Shown here one piece after another: positions 22,976-34,275 of a stretch of 64,000 bases of DNA. Source of the DNA: Cornus controversa. Its lineage: Eukaryota; Streptophyta; Magnoliopsida; Cornales; Cornaceae. The position numbers and the translations under genes are program-made. Position 1 is the stretch's first letter. Every line of letters begins with the position of its first letter. The notes under the pieces were generated by a model. That model saw only the letters and a program-made list of their open reading frames with translations. It did not search any database and had not been told where the DNA came from. The DNA lies in contig CM048846.1 in NCBI GenBank assembly GCA_026545225.1, positions 35,847,501 through 35,911,500 of the forward strand, read 5' to 3'.

Positions 22976-25239
22976 AAGGTGAGATCGGCTGGCGGCACTC
23001 ACGGCGGGCTTCGCCTAGGCGACGGCGAACTCCGGCAGTGGCTGAAGGCGGTGGTTGCAGGTGAGCACGGTGGGGGCTTCACCTAGGCGACGGCGGTCGC
23101 GACGGCTGGGCTGACGTGGGGGTTCGACTTGGCTGAGTTTGGGTTTCTTCTCGGCGACCGTGGCTGGTAGCGCTGGTGGTTCTCGGTGGGTCTCCTTGGT
23201 GCTCCGACGATTGGGTTGCTCCTGATCTGTGGCTGGGTTGTGGCCTTCTTCTTGGTTTGGTTGATGGTGGGTGAGCATGGGTGGAGCTCACGGCTTGGAC
23301 AGTGGGCATTTGGCAGGAGAGTGGTGATATATATGTGTATATTGTGAGGTGATGGAAATGGTGCCGACTTCGTGATCGGAGGCTCACGACCGGTGGCAGT
23401 GGCCGGTTCAGGTGGTGGGTCTACTCACGGCTGAGGTTCTTCTTGGCTTGGGTCGGATGGGATTAACGGTGGTCTTGGGCTTGGCTCGAGTTGGCCGATG
23501 GGTTCGGTTATGAGGCGATCTTCATGGCCGTGGTTTGTGGTTGGTGGCTCACGGCTGCCATGATGGTGGTGGTGAAAGGGGGTCTCGGCTGGGGACTGTT
23601 TGGCCAACAGTTGCGACTGAGTTCGGCTGATTCTTTGTGGTTGAGGTGAGTCGATTGGGTCTAATTTTTGGGACTTATTGGCGGCCGTTTTGGGGCTGAT
23701 TTGTGGACTATTTGGGGTGCTCGCTATTGGGTTGAGTAGCGGCTGTTTTGTGATTATTTGAGGATGCACATGGTGGCACCGGAGAGGCTGTTTGGCTTAC
23801 ATTTGATCACGAGTTCGGTTGGGTTTCTTCCATGGTGCTTGGGGGTTTTCGGTTGACTATTCCGGTGGTGAACTGTCGTAGCAGCCATGGGAGGTTTAGT
23901 CGAGTTCGGGCCACATGGTTGGGCTTGATTTTGGGGTCTTCGGTTGCTGCCGGTTTGACAGTGTTTGAGATTGGGCTTGACAGCCATGGTGGCTGGTTTG
24001 TGGATGCTTGCTGAGGGTTCAGTTATAGCGGGCCTATGGTGTCCCGTGGTTGTAACGAGGTGGTCCAATGGAGTTGTTCGTGTGGGCTTCGACATAGGAC
24101 TGGACCGGACCGGACTTGGTAGAGGGCGATTTGCAGGCACGGACCGGTTGAGAGCGGGACTTAAGGCAAGTTGATTCTTGCCTCTATCTCATACAGATAT
24201 TTTATGTATATTGAATAATTTACATATGTCTCAATTTAATCATATGTGGTATGTGTATATACACATATATGTAGGCGCTTATATATATGTGTATAGGGAA
24301 TGTGGTACATACATGGGATGTGAGAGGATATATATATATGCGTGTGTATATATATAGGTATGTGTGGGTTTGGGAAGCGATAACATGTTAGATTTATCGC
24401 CTATTTGCGTTGTGATATGCATGTATGTATAGATTAAAGTCTATGAAGAGTATGCTAAATAATACATGTTTAGCTATATGTTGTCTTGTATGCATATGTG
24501 GCTCTTATGCATGATGTTCAGTATATATATGTGATTATATATATGGTTGCAGTGATAGAAATGCATGCTAAGTATGAATTTAACTTTTGGCGAGTATTTG
24601 AAAAGCATGAAATGTGCTAAGTGCTTTATATGTTCTTGATACATATGTGGGTGACGTAATATATATGTGTGTGTATATATTGTGATTGGAATGCATGTTA
24701 GCTACTTATAGTGAATACATGCATTGAATGAGAGCATGACTGTACTTATGCTAGTGTACGTGCATATAGGACTTATATGCAAGATTGGACATATATGTGT
24801 TTATATGTGGGAATGTGAATGTGAGATGCGTGCTAGCTTCATATATATATATATATTGAACGCATGCATTGGTTATAGCATGATAAAAATGTGCTAAGTT
24901 GAAGTTGTTTCCATATAAGAGGTATTATGCGAGTTTTGAACATATATGTGCTATATGTGTTGGAATGTGATGAAAAGCATGCCAAATACTTCTTTTTAGT
25001 ATTCATAAGCATGGGTTGAAGCATGAATGTACTATGCTGTATATATATGCATCCATATTGCATGTATAGGAGGGAAATGACACATACGTGGTTATATGTG
25101 GGTTTATGTAGAGGGAAATGCATGCTATGTACTTATATACTAGCTGGTGCATTGGGATAGCATAAAATAGATTGCTTAGTTACGTATACATCCACATTGC
25201 ATATATGGGAGGTTGCGGAAAATTAACGCAAAGAGAGGT

Positions 25240-25645
25240 ACACGGGACTTCGGAGTGGTCCAACCGTGTCACGAGAAGTGGTATAATCATCCACTACATA
25301 TGGCCTTTGGAGTGGACCCGCCATACGAGGGCTTTATGCCTAGAATCGGAGTATGTCCAACATTTGTGAGCTTCGGAGTTGCCCCCCTCACAATTTGGCA
25401 AACCAATGTATTGCCATCAGAGTATGTCCAACAAGTATGGCCGTCGGAATGGACCCGCCATGCTAAGGCTTAAAGCCTGGAATTCGGAGTATGTCCAATG
25501 AATGTGAGCCTCGGAGCTGTCCCCTCACATAATGGCAATCCTATACATTGCCAGAGTAGGATGACCTTTCAGAGTGGTCCAGGTCATAGGATGGTTATGG
25601 GAGTTGTCCTAGGTCACATGATCCTCGGAGCGGGCCAACCATGTG
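25240..25645 (+). repeat. Hairpin array in S1
   Basis: At least six hairpins carry a loop like CTTCGGAGTGGTCC. Stems are ACACGG/CCGTGT (25240/25264), TATGGC/GCCATA (25299/25320), TTGTGAG/CTCACAA (25364/25387), GTATGGC/GCCATGC with one G-T pair (25435/25457), ATGTGAG/CTCACAT (25502/25524), ATGACCT/AGGTCAT (25561/25581) and CACATG/CATGTG (25615/25640). Several other loop-like copies (for example at 25345 and 25485) lack an obvious stem. Confidence 0.65.
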
Positions 25646-26666
25646 GGGTATCGGATGAGGACCGAGAGTGAGAGTATGTGCAAGCCTTGATGCTTGTATC
25701 ATGTATCGGATTATGACCGTGGAAGGGGAAAATACCTTTATGCTTATGTGTTTATCTGTTAAGCATGTTTTTCCGTTTAAATGCATCTATATTGCATTTG
25801 GGATGTGCTACTTGACGAGTAGGAGATGTGGTAGTTGATTTACATCGGTTATGTAAATGTGTTGACATATATGTTCTATATACATATTGGTGTTGAATGT
25901 TTACTGCTTTCAAGCATGTTGAAAATAATTTCTAAAATCATGTTTTGTGGATTTTGTATGTTCATATGTGCTAGAGTAGCCATATACATCATTGGTTCAT
26001 GCATGCTAGGTGGGGCATGGTCTTAAATATTGTGATATATTTAAGTGCACATATATTTTTGAGAATATGTGAGGATCGACCTGCTGCAGCGGTGATAGTA
26101 TGGTTCTACATACCTTGTTGGGCCTTTGAGCTCACCCCCTCCCAAATTTTGCAGGTATTGCTGAGTGCGGAGTTAGTTAGGGGACTGACAGCATCGGTTG
26201 CAGAGGTAGTAAGTAGATTCCTTAGAATCTAATTTATGTCCAGGGTAGTGGATAGATAGATGCTTTACAATTGGATTAAATGTATAAAGCGATTATGTAG
26301 ATTCAGTTCCTTCAATTGTATTTATTCATGTGATGTATGTATTTAATACGGACATTCAAGGACTGAGGCGTGTATATTTATGATTGTGTTATGCATGTTG
26401 TAGAAATATTGGGGGGACACGGGCCCAGAAGTGTCCATTTTTATTGTTTAGATATAAATGCTGGGGGACACGTGCCCAGAAGTGTCCATATAAATTGTAA
26501 AACAGGTATATCATGCCAGGAGCTGATTATTTAGAATGGGTCATGCCCAATTTTCGTAAAAATGATAGGAAATTGAGGTTGCATGATCAGGTGGTGGTTA
26601 GAGTGTGAGGGTGATCTCACGGGGTTCACACCTCAGTTTCTGGGCCTCGGGAATTGGGGCGTGACA

Positions 26667-27771
26667 CGTGGCTCATTATGTGGAGCGTTGTTATGTGTGT
26701 CAGCGGTCCAAGGGAGTTCTCACTAATGCGGGCCTGTACACACCTTTACCGGTCCGTGAAGCCCCTTGGATTGATGTCAGTATAGACTTTGTGTTGGGCT
26801 TACCTCGTACCCAACGGGCCGTGGATTCTATTTTGGTTGTGGTCGACCGGTTTTCCAAGATGGCCCATTTTGTTGCTTGCAGGAAAACAATGGATGCTGC
26901 CCGGGTCGCCCATCTTTACTTCAAGGAGATTGTGCATTTACATGGTGTTCCCCAATCCATTACCTCAGATCGTGATACCAAGTTCATGAGTCAATTCTGG
27001 AAGAGTCTATGGGAGAAACTGGGAACGAAGTTGAATTTTAGCAGCGCTTACCATCCTCAGAGAGATGGTCAGATAGAGGTGCTGAACCGGAGTTTGGGGA
27101 ACCTTTTGAGGAGTTTGGCAGGAACTAAACCAAAGCAGTGGGATTTGACATTACCTCAAGCAGAATTTGCTTATAACAGGTCAAAGAACAGATCAACAGG
27201 AATGAGCCCATTTGAGATTGTCTATAGTCAGAACCCATCTAGGGTACTTGACTTAGCCCCTATTCCGCGCGTGGGTCGTTTCAATCGTAAGGCAGATGAG
27301 ATGGCAGAACATCTTCAAGGTATCCATGAGCAGGTCAAGCTGGCCATTCACGAGAGTAATGCCAAGTACAAGGTTCAGGTTGACAGCCACAGTCATCAAG
27401 TACTTTTTGATGTTGGTGATTTTGTTTGGGCGGTATTAACTCGTGATCGTTTCCCTGTTGGAGAGTATAACAAACTAAAGGAGCGAAAGATTGGTCCCTG
27501 TGAGATCCTGCAGAAGATCAATGATAACGCCTACAGACTACGCCTCCCTAGTCATTTGAGGACTTCTGACGTCTTTAATGTGAAACATCTGAGTCCTTGT
27601 TTTATGGATTCCGATGAAGCGGCTGTAAACTCGAGGATGAGTTCTTTCCAACCCGAGGTGACTGATGCAGGAGCATCCGAGTCAGATGATGCTGAGCTGT
27701 CAGACGACACGTTGATGGCACTGAAATATCTTGAGTTGGTAGATCAGCGTAAAGATGGCAGGAAATCGTGA
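26667..27771 (+). pseudogene. pol: Integrase remainder of K
   Basis: Intact for 367 codons. The zinc segment finishes (CYVCQRSKG), then the catalytic D in VSIDFVLGLPR, the second D in ITSDRDTKF, and the E in DGQIEVLNRSL. The C-terminal tail has GDFVWAVLTRDRFP, IGPCEIL and HLRTSDVFNVKHLSPC, then an acidic Ser-rich end. No chromodomain is evident after it. Its good preservation next to stop-ridden upstream parts probably reflects few mutable Gln/Arg codons, not selection. Confidence 0.87.
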
Positions 27772-27922
27772 CCTTGTCACTAATTAGGGTATTTTTGGAT
27801 GCGCTTCAGTATTTTGGCCATAACTTTGGCCACGGGTGTCAGAATCGCCTTTATGACCACAATTCGGAAAGCTTGGTTCGGCGCGCACGTCATGGGCACC
27901 CAGCTAAAGCTGGGTGGGTATT
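27772..27922 (+). other. Short spacer before K's 3' LTR
   Basis: A noncoding segment holds a strong 8-bp stem CACCCAGC/GCTGGGTG with loop TAAA (27897-27916). TGTCAGAATCGCC at about 27836 could be the true LTR start, in which case this spacer belongs to the LTR and the 5' copy is truncated by about 87 bp. Confidence 0.5.
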
Positions 27923-28299
27923 TTTTCGAGGCCAAAATCCACTGTTTTCCCCTCTGAATCCCTAATTTTAGTTATTTCTTTCCTTTTTTGGTAATATTTA
28001 TTTTGTTGATTAGGAAGAGATTCTGGGCTTGATTTGGGCCAGAATTCTGGCAACTTCCTTCTTTTATTTCGTATTTTATTTTGGCAAGAATATTAGGTTT
28101 TTACTATTTTTGGTAATGTTGACGAATTTCAGCTATATAATCCAGCTTGTGGGTTAATTCGAAGGGACTTTTGATTTTGAATAATAATATTGAATACTAG
28201 AGGCTTTTCTCTAAGTTTTTGGGCAATTCTTGTGCTTTCTTTCTGTTTATTTTCTGTTGCCCTTAGCCTACAGAATAATCACTATTCTGTCCGGCATCA
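27923..28299 (+). repeat. 3' LTR of K
   Basis: 377 bp match 18701-19076, ending CCGGCATCA. B's gag (CATGGCAGAAG) resumes immediately. Confidence 0.8.
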
Positions 28300-28833
28300 C
28301 ATGGCAGAAGAAAGGAATAACAACATTATTCCAAATGCTGCTCGGGAGAGGGCTAGATTGCTCAAGGACTAGATTGCTCAAGGACTACTATGTTCCTAAC
28401 ACATAAACTTCACCGGCCAATTTCCAACTGCCCAATGTCACAGCACAGAATTATGCGATCAAGTCTAGCATTATTTGCTACCATCCTATTTTGGGCTTAC
28501 TCAAGAAGACCCTTACAAGCATCTAGATGAATTCATTGAAGTGTGCACAACTACTAAAATTCACAACTTCTCTAAAGATGCTTTCAAGATGAGACTTTTT
28601 CCATTCTCCTCAAAGGACAAAGCGAAGTATTGGTTCAATTCTTTATGGACAAGTTCTATCACGACTTGGACTTAGATGCAACAAAAGTTTCTCAAGAAGT
28701 ATTTTCTGATAGGGAAGACCAATCAGTTCAGACGTGTTACCACTGGTTTCTCCCAACATGAGGGGGAACAACTTTATGAGACATGAAAAAGATTCAAAGA
28801 TCTTCTTAGACAGTGTCCTCATCATCAGGTTCC
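28300..28833 (+). pseudogene. gag: Gag of element B, middle part
   Basis: It aligns with C's gag from MAEERNNN onward, including [20 protein letters not shown] and KAKYWFNSL. It is broken by a 16-bp tandem duplication at 28354-28385, a small deletion near 28470, and stops (TAG near 28675, TGA near 28785). It is cut at 28833 by element C within the codons for HHQVP. Confidence 0.85.
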
Positions 28834-30336
28834 TGATAGGCGTTGAATGTTACGCATTCTAGCCTCTTAACTTATGTATTTTATTCTCTTAGTGATAGAT
28901 TATTTTGTTATTTTACTTTGTTTTAGTGTTTTCTGTATTTTCAGGGCCTTAATAATTATTTCAGTTAAAACCAGAATTTTGGGCTTTTAAAGAAGACATC
29001 CAAGATGGTGAGATGAAGCCTACATCAAGGAGATTCACTCAACCATTTATTTCAACTCAAATCAGCCCAAGAAAGAAGTCCAAGAGAATTACAGCTGCTT
29101 AAGAAGGTTTCGGGCCTGAAGCCCAAATCTGCGCATAATGCAGTCTTAATCCCGTTTTGGAAAACGGACCAGAAGTCTTATTTCCGAGCCTCAAATCGAC
29201 ATTATTTCCGCGTAGGGTTGAACGAAATTTGATTCTGCACACTTTTGTATTTCACGAAAATTCCGTAAATCGGACTTCTAGTGGGTCAAAAGTTGGGCCG
29301 AAGTCAGCAGGAAAAACCCACCTGATTAGTGCTGCGGGAAACCCTAATTAATTCCTAATTGGATTAGGACTTTGGTGTATTCTCTTGGGGAATAAAGGGA
29401 AGGCTTGGCAGCAGTTTTGGGAGAGCTTAGACACAGAGATTGGAGAGTCTGAGAGGGCTGAAGAGAACAGAACATATTGCAGAGCCATTGGAGAACGAAG
29501 TCATACGCGTAATTCAGAAAGATGATGTCTTCTTCCTCAACAGTTGAAGCTTTTTCTTCTACCATGAGCGGCTAGTTCATCCACTAGGGTTTTGATGTAG
29601 CCCTAACAAAGCATCAATGGTTTGATTGTTTTAATTATTGGGGACCTTTATATACATGCATAGATTGTGTAATTGTGAGGATTCTTATTAATGAATTGAG
29701 CAATAAAAGTCTTGTAAATTCAATCTCAATGATTTCTTATCTTGTCTTAGATATTTAGTTGTTGTTATTGAACTCAATCTCTTTTGTTTTCTGTGATCAT
29801 GAGAGAGATTATTACACAATGGTAATCACTGAATATATTGTTATGAGCTTTGATGGATTATGCCTAGAGAAGATGAACCATACTGCACCCTAGATTAGAG
29901 TAGTTAGGCAGATGGCCCATGCCAATCGAAGATAGTCCATGGCTTAGCCTTAATCATATGTTATCTTCTTGACGGATGAAGGTGTGCTTGTAGCCACCGA
30001 CACCACTTATGCATGATGTAATTCCCCTATAGTTGATTCAATTGACCATTGATTGTGGAGTTAGTGGTGAAGTCAAACACCCTAGGTTTCTCTCTTATTA
30101 TCTTCATTATCTGTTTACCTTTGATTTATTTTATCTTTCTAATTAGTTAAAAATCAGCATTCTTTTCTTATAAATTTAATTAGAATTAGTTCTGTGTTCC
30201 AACTCGTCAGAACATAATCCCTGAGGTACGATACCCATTCATTTCGATAGCCCTATTCTGCAAGGAATTCGTTCTATTGCGAAGTGTGGAAAATTTTAAT
30301 TGATATACTTTTTGAGTCACACTCACACACGAATCA
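28834..30336 (+). repeat. 5' LTR of element C
   Basis: 1503 bp, TGATAGGCG...GAATCA. A weak TATA (TATATA, 29649-29654) lies 53 bases before an AATAAA signal (29702-29707), so promoter and poly(A) signal are close together, as in many plant LTRs. The ORFs in it are repeated identically in the other LTR and are not genes. Confidence 0.93.
29702..29707 (+). terminator. AATAAA poly(A) signal in LTR C
   Basis: AATAAAAG follows an AT-rich stretch. The copy in the 3' LTR (38927-38932) would be the one used to end the element transcript. Confidence 0.45.
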
Positions 30337-30341
30337 ATTTT

Positions 30342-30359
30342 TGGCGCCGTTGCCGGGGA
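30342..30359 (+). promoter_or_regulatory. tRNA-Asp primer binding site (C)
   Basis: TGGCGCCGTTGCCGGGGA is the exact complement of the 3' end of plant tRNA-Asp including CCA, five bases after the LTR. This primer is characteristic of Athila elements. Confidence 0.93.
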
Positions 30360-30480
30360 TTATCTATTTGATTAATTGGATTTTACAGAATTAGTTTTAA
30401 TTGGATTTTTAGTTTAGGAAATTTTTATATTTTATTTTTATTCTTGTTTTTGTTTTCTTTTCAGGTGCTTTTGGTAATAT

Positions 30481-33400
30481 ATGCAAGGTCGTCGTTCTGT
30501 GGCTGATCCTTTGATACCTCTTGATCCTGAGCCTGAACGTACTCTTAGACAACAGAGGAACATCCCTGTTGACACCAGTGTGCAAGAGGAAGAAATAATT
30601 GAAGACATGGCAGAAGAGAGGAATAATAACCTTGTTCCTAATGCTGATGGAGAAAGAGCTAGATTGCTTAGGGACTACTATGTTCCTGAAACATATACCT
30701 CGCCAGCAGGTTTTCAACTGCCCAATGTCACAGCACAGAATTATGAGATCAAGTCCAGCATTATTCAGATGCTACCATCTTATTTTGGGCTGACTCAAGA
30801 AGACCCTTACAAGCATCTGGATGACTTCATTGAAGTGTGCTCAACTACAAAAATTCACAACTTCTCTGAAGATGCTTTCAGAATGAGACTTTTTCCATTC
30901 TCTTTGAAAGACAAAGCAAAGTATTGGTTCAACTCCCTACCGGCTGGTTCTATCATGACTTGGACTCAGATGCAACATGAGTTTCTCAAGAAGTATTTTC
31001 CGATAGGGAAGACCAATCAGTTCAGACGTGCTATCACTGGTTTCTCCCAACATGAGGGGGAACAATTTTATGAGACATGGGAAAGATTCAAGGACCTTCT
31101 TAGGAAGTGTCCCCATCATCAAGTTCCTAAGTGGCAACTAGTGCAGAGTTTTCATGAAGGGCTCACAGAAGCCAACAGACAGATGGTTGATGCGTCATGT
31201 GGAGGTACTTTTATGTTGAAGAGTGAAGAAGAGGCATGGACCTTATTTGAAAATCTTAGTGACAACTCTCTACAACATGTGTCCTCTACTCGTTCTAGCA
31301 GACCTGCCACTACCAGGAAGACTGATGGGATTTTTGAGGTTGGTGCTTCAGAAGCTATGCCAACTGATATTGATTTAATTGCACAGAAGGTAGCAGCAAT
31401 TATGGCTGCCAATCAAACTCCTTCTGCTTCAAATTCTTCATTGCTAGGCCCGTGTGAATTCTGCTCTAGTCCTATGCATAATGTGAGCAATTGTCCTTCA
31501 ATGGGGCAATTTTCTGATATTCAACATGAGCAAGTTCAAGCTACTTTCACTGGACCAATGAATCCTCCACGAGGTAATACTTACAATCCCACATGGAGGA
31601 ATCATCCTGGGTTTTCTTACAGTAACCAAGGGGCAGCAATGCAACCATCATATCAACCTAGGACTTTTGTGCCTCAACAGCAATATCAAACACAAAGTCC
31701 TACGGCCCAAAGAATTTCTGCTATTGAAGACAAGCTGACTCTTACCTTGTCTAAATTTGACAAGCTTGATTCTCTTATAGAGACAGTGCAAGCTACTGCA
31801 GCAACAGTACAATCTACAGTTCAGCTAGTGCACTCGCATTCTCAATCCATTGCCAAACTGGAATCTCAGTTTGGACAGCTTGCTACTTCATTGAGTAGAA
31901 GAGAAGAAGGGAAGCTCCCTAGCCAACCAATCGCTAATCCAAGAGGGATGCAAGCTTCCACAAGCAACCCACACCATGAGCAAGTTCAAGCCATTACCAC
32001 TTTGAGAAGTGGGAAAATAATTGACAATAAGGTGGGTGAGAAGAAAGAAGAAGAAAAAGTGATCACAAGTCCAAGTGCTGAAATTCCTTATGAGCCCAAG
32101 GCTCCTTTCCCACAACGTTTTCTTGAAGCATCTAAGTTGGGGAAGCAAGGGGACAAGCTGCATGACATGATGGAGGTGTTTCGCCAAGTGAAGATTAATT
32201 TGCCACTCCTTGATGCCATCAAGCAAATTCCTCCTTATGCAAAATTTTTGAAGGACTTGTGCACTCAGAAAAGGCGTTCTAAAAGCCATGTGCCAAAGAA
32301 AGTAATGCTGCCACAACAAGTAAGTTCAATAATTCAGCAGTGTACTCCTCCCAAGTACAAAGATCCTGGTGCTCCAACTATCTCATGCATTATTGGGGAG
32401 CACCATGTGGATAAAGCTCTTCTTGATTTGGGTGCAAGTGTGAATTTGCTACCCTATTCAGTTTACTTACAATTGGGCTTGGGAGAATTGAAGCCTACCT
32501 CGGTGGTATTACAATTTGCAGACAGATCAACAAAGCAACCCCGAGGAATCATAGAAGATGTGCTCATTAAAGTGGACAAGTTCTACTTTCCTGTTGATTT
32601 CATTGTACTTGACACTGAGCCGGTTCACAATCCGAAGAGGCACATTCCTGTGATCCTTGGTCGACCTTTCTTAGCTACTGCTGATGCTTGCATAAATTGT
32701 AGGTCAGGGATCATGGATATTTCCTTTGGCAACATGAAGGTTAAACTTAATATTTTCAATGCTGTTGAGAATCCTCCAGATCAGACTGATGTCTTCTTCA
32801 TGGACTCTGAAGAGGTGATTGAATCTGTAGATGAAGTAAGGGTGCAAGAAAAACAGAAGGAGAAGAAGGTGTTTGAAGATCAAATTTCTACCATGGTGGT
32901 AACTTCTGTATGCACTACACTCTCCAAAACACTTCAGAGGGAGCAATTGTTTGGAGTGTCCGACAACTCCACACCATGGTATGCAGATATTGTGAACTAT
33001 TTAGCCACGGGAAAAGTGCCAAGAGACTGGACCAAGCGAGAACGTGATCGATTCTTCTCTAAAGTTCATCATTACTTTTGGGAAGATCCAGAGTTATTTA
33101 AATATTGTCCAGATCAGATTATTCGGCGATGTGTCCCAGACCATGAGTTTCAAGATATTCTCAAGTTCTGCCATTCATTGGCATGTGGAGGCCACTTCAG
33201 TGCAAGGAAGACAGCGGCAAAGGTACTTCAATGTGGATTCTTTTGGCCTTCTCTGTTTCACGATGCATATGTTTTCTGTAAGACTTGTGATCGTTGTCAA
33301 AGATTGGGTTCAATGTCGAGGCGTGATATGATGCCCATGAGCCCCATTCTGGTGGTGGAGATTTTTGATGTTTGGGGAATTGATTTTATGGGACCCTTTC

Positions 33401-34275
33401 CACCTTCTTTTGGCTACGAATATATTCTGGTTGGAGTGGATTATGTCTCCAAGTGGGTGGAGGCCATTGCAACTCGAACCAATGATCACAAGGTGGTAAT
33501 CAAATTCATGCATGAGAATATTCTGAGTCGATTTGGAATTCCTCGAGCCTTGATCAGTGATGGTGGTACTCACTTTTGCAATAAATTCTTGAGAGGTTTG
33601 CTTGCTAAATATTCCGTGACACATAAGGTGGCAACGCCTTATCATCCTCAAACAAGTGGGCAAGTAGAGTTGTCCAATCGAGAAATTAAGCATGTTCTCG
33701 AGAAGACAGTGAGACCAGATAGAAGAGATTGGTCGTTACGACTGAGCGAAGCACTATGGGCGTATCGGACTGCTTACAAGACCCCTATCGGTATGTCACC
33801 ATATCGGTTAGTGTATGGGAAAGCATGTCATCTTCCAGTCGAGATTGAGCACAAGGCACTTTGGGCAATTCGAAAATTCAATTTCGATGCAAAAAGAGCT
33901 GGGGAAGAGAGGAAGTTGCAATTGAATGAATTAGAAGAGTTTAGACGTGATGCTTATGAAAGTTCACGAATTTACAAGGAGAGGACGAAAGCATTTCATG
34001 ATCGACACATCTCACGAAAGTCCTTCTCTCCAGGTGATAAAGTGTGGCTCTTCAATTCCAAGCTTCGGTTGTTCCCCGGAAAATTGCGTTCAAGGTGGGA
34101 TGGACCATTCCAAGTGATTTCGGTTTTTCCTCATGGTGCCGTGGAAATTCGAAGCTTTAGAGATAATACTTTGATGAAAGTTAATGGCCAAAGGTTGAAA
34201 CATTGTGTGGAAGGATGTGTGCCAAGAAGAGACGTGGAGTCCGTCGACTTGACGGATCCCATCTATCCGACTTAA
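30481..34275 (+). CDS. gag-pol: Gag-protease-integrase polyprotein, RT and RNase H missing
   Basis: 1264 codons without a stop. The ATG at 30481 is 121 bases after the primer site. Gag core lies at about residues 95-235 ([36 protein letters not shown]). A CCHC knuckle [14 protein letters not shown] lies near 325, then a helical stretch. The protease [10 protein letters not shown] is near 649, closing with [12 protein letters not shown] charged linker (EKQKEKK) is followed directly by the segment that normally comes after RNase H ([14 protein letters not shown], about 830). Integrase: zinc segment CHSLACGGH and CDRC (about 897-938), then D, D and E in [14 protein letters not shown] and QVELSNRE, with exactly 35 residues between the last two. 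A GPF module ends the protein. Full Athila polyproteins carry about 600 more residues of RT/RNase H here. Confidence 0.92.
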   Translation: MQGRRSVADPLIPLDPEPERTLRQQRNIPVDTSVQEEEIIEDMAEERNNNLVPNADGERARLLRDYYVPETYTSPAGFQLPNVTAQNYEIKSSIIQMLPSYFGLTQEDPYKHLDDFIEVCSTTKIHNFSEDAFRMRLFPFSLKDKAKYWFNSLPAGSIMTWTQMQHEFLKKYFPIGKTNQFRRAITGFSQHEGEQFYETWERFKDLLRKCPHHQVPKWQLVQSFHEGLTEANRQMVDASCGGTFMLKSEEEAWTLFENLSDNSLQHVSSTRSSRPATTRKTDGIFEVGASEAMPTDIDLIAQKVAAIMAANQTPSASNSSLLGPCEFCSSPMHNVSNCPSMGQFSDIQHEQVQATFTGPMNPPRGNTYNPTWRNHPGFSYSNQGAAMQPSYQPRTFVPQQQYQTQSPTAQRISAIEDKLTLTLSKFDKLDSLIETVQATAATVQSTVQLVHSHSQSIAKLESQFGQLATSLSRREEGKLPSQPIANPRGMQASTSNPHHEQVQAITTLRSGKIIDNKVGEKKEEEKVITSPSAEIPYEPKAPFPQRFLEASKLGKQGDKLHDMMEVFRQVKINLPLLDAIKQIPPYAKFLKDLCTQKRRSKSHVPKKVMLPQQVSSIIQQCTPPKYKDPGAPTISCIIGEHHVDKALLDLGASVNLLPYSVYLQLGLGELKPTSVVLQFADRSTKQPRGIIEDVLIKVDKFYFPVDFIVLDTEPVHNPKRHIPVILGRPFLATADACINCRSGIMDISFGNMKVKLNIFNAVENPPDQTDVFFMDSEEVIESVDEVRVQEKQKEKKVFEDQISTMVVTSVCTTLSKTLQREQLFGVSDNSTPWYADIVNYLATGKVPRDWTKRERDRFFSKVHHYFWEDPELFKYCPDQIIRRCVPDHEFQDILKFCHSLACGGHFSARKTAAKVLQCGFFWPSLFHDAYVFCKTCDRCQRLGSMSRRDMMPMSPILVVEIFDVWGIDFMGPFPPSFGYEYILVGVDYVSKWVEAIATRTNDHKVVIKFMHENILSRFGIPRALISDGGTHFCNKFLRGLLAKYSVTHKVATPYHPQTSGQVELSNREIKHVLEKTVRPDRRDWSLRLSEALWAYRTAYKTPIGMSPYRLVYGKACHLPVEIEHKALWAIRKFNFDAKRAGEERKLQLNELEEFRRDAYESSRIYKERTKAFHDRHISRKSFSPGDKVWLFNSKLRLFPGKLRSRWDGPFQVISVFPHGAVEIRSFRDNTLMKVNGQRLKHCVEGCVPRRDVESVDLTDPIYPT

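Larger units (their letters stand above)
22404..26666 (+). repeat. Solo LTR S1, 4263 bp, inside K integrase
   Basis: It is bounded by TG...CA (TGTAAGGACCGG at the start, GGGGCGTGACA at the end) and by a perfect target duplication CGTGG (22399-22403 and 26667-26671). Integrase codons read straight across the join. There is no coding; the long ORFs in 22764-24140 are purine-rich or GC-rich shadows. Contents include TA microsatellites, a GAAA-rich block (22840-22975), a GC-rich segment (22980-24175) with poor similarity to anything I know, and a hairpin array at 25240-25645. Confidence 0.87.
18701..28299 (+). mobile_element. Chromovirus K nested in B's gag
   Basis: It has an LTR (18701-19076), initiator-Met primer site, gag with a CCHC knuckle, protease, RT, RNase H, integrase split by solo LTR S1, and a 3' LTR ending at 28299. 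The two LTR copies differ at about 10 of 376 positions, mostly C/T or G/A. All coding lies in one frame broken by C-to-T stops and one frameshift. The tail after integrase has no clear chromodomain, so a CRM- or Reina-like chromovirus fits better than Tekay. The 5' LTR appears truncated, because no TG terminus or target duplication is visible at 18701. Confidence 0.8.

Noticed and set aside
22764..23086. Lys/Glu/Arg-rich ORFs and their Ser/Phe/Leu-rich complements
   Set aside because: They are translations of GAAA/GA simple sequence within solo LTR S1.
23425..24174. Long overlapping ORFs on both strands in the GC-rich part of S1
   Set aside because: Their composition is Pro/Thr/His-rich on one strand and Gly/Val/Leu-rich on the other, as expected of GC-rich noncoding DNA; no motif, and inside a solo LTR.
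29157..29565. Short ORFs at 29157-29351 (+) and 29344-29565 (-), repeated identically at 38382-38790
   Set aside because: They are the two copies of LTR C; the identity is due to the LTR duplication, not to a gene family.
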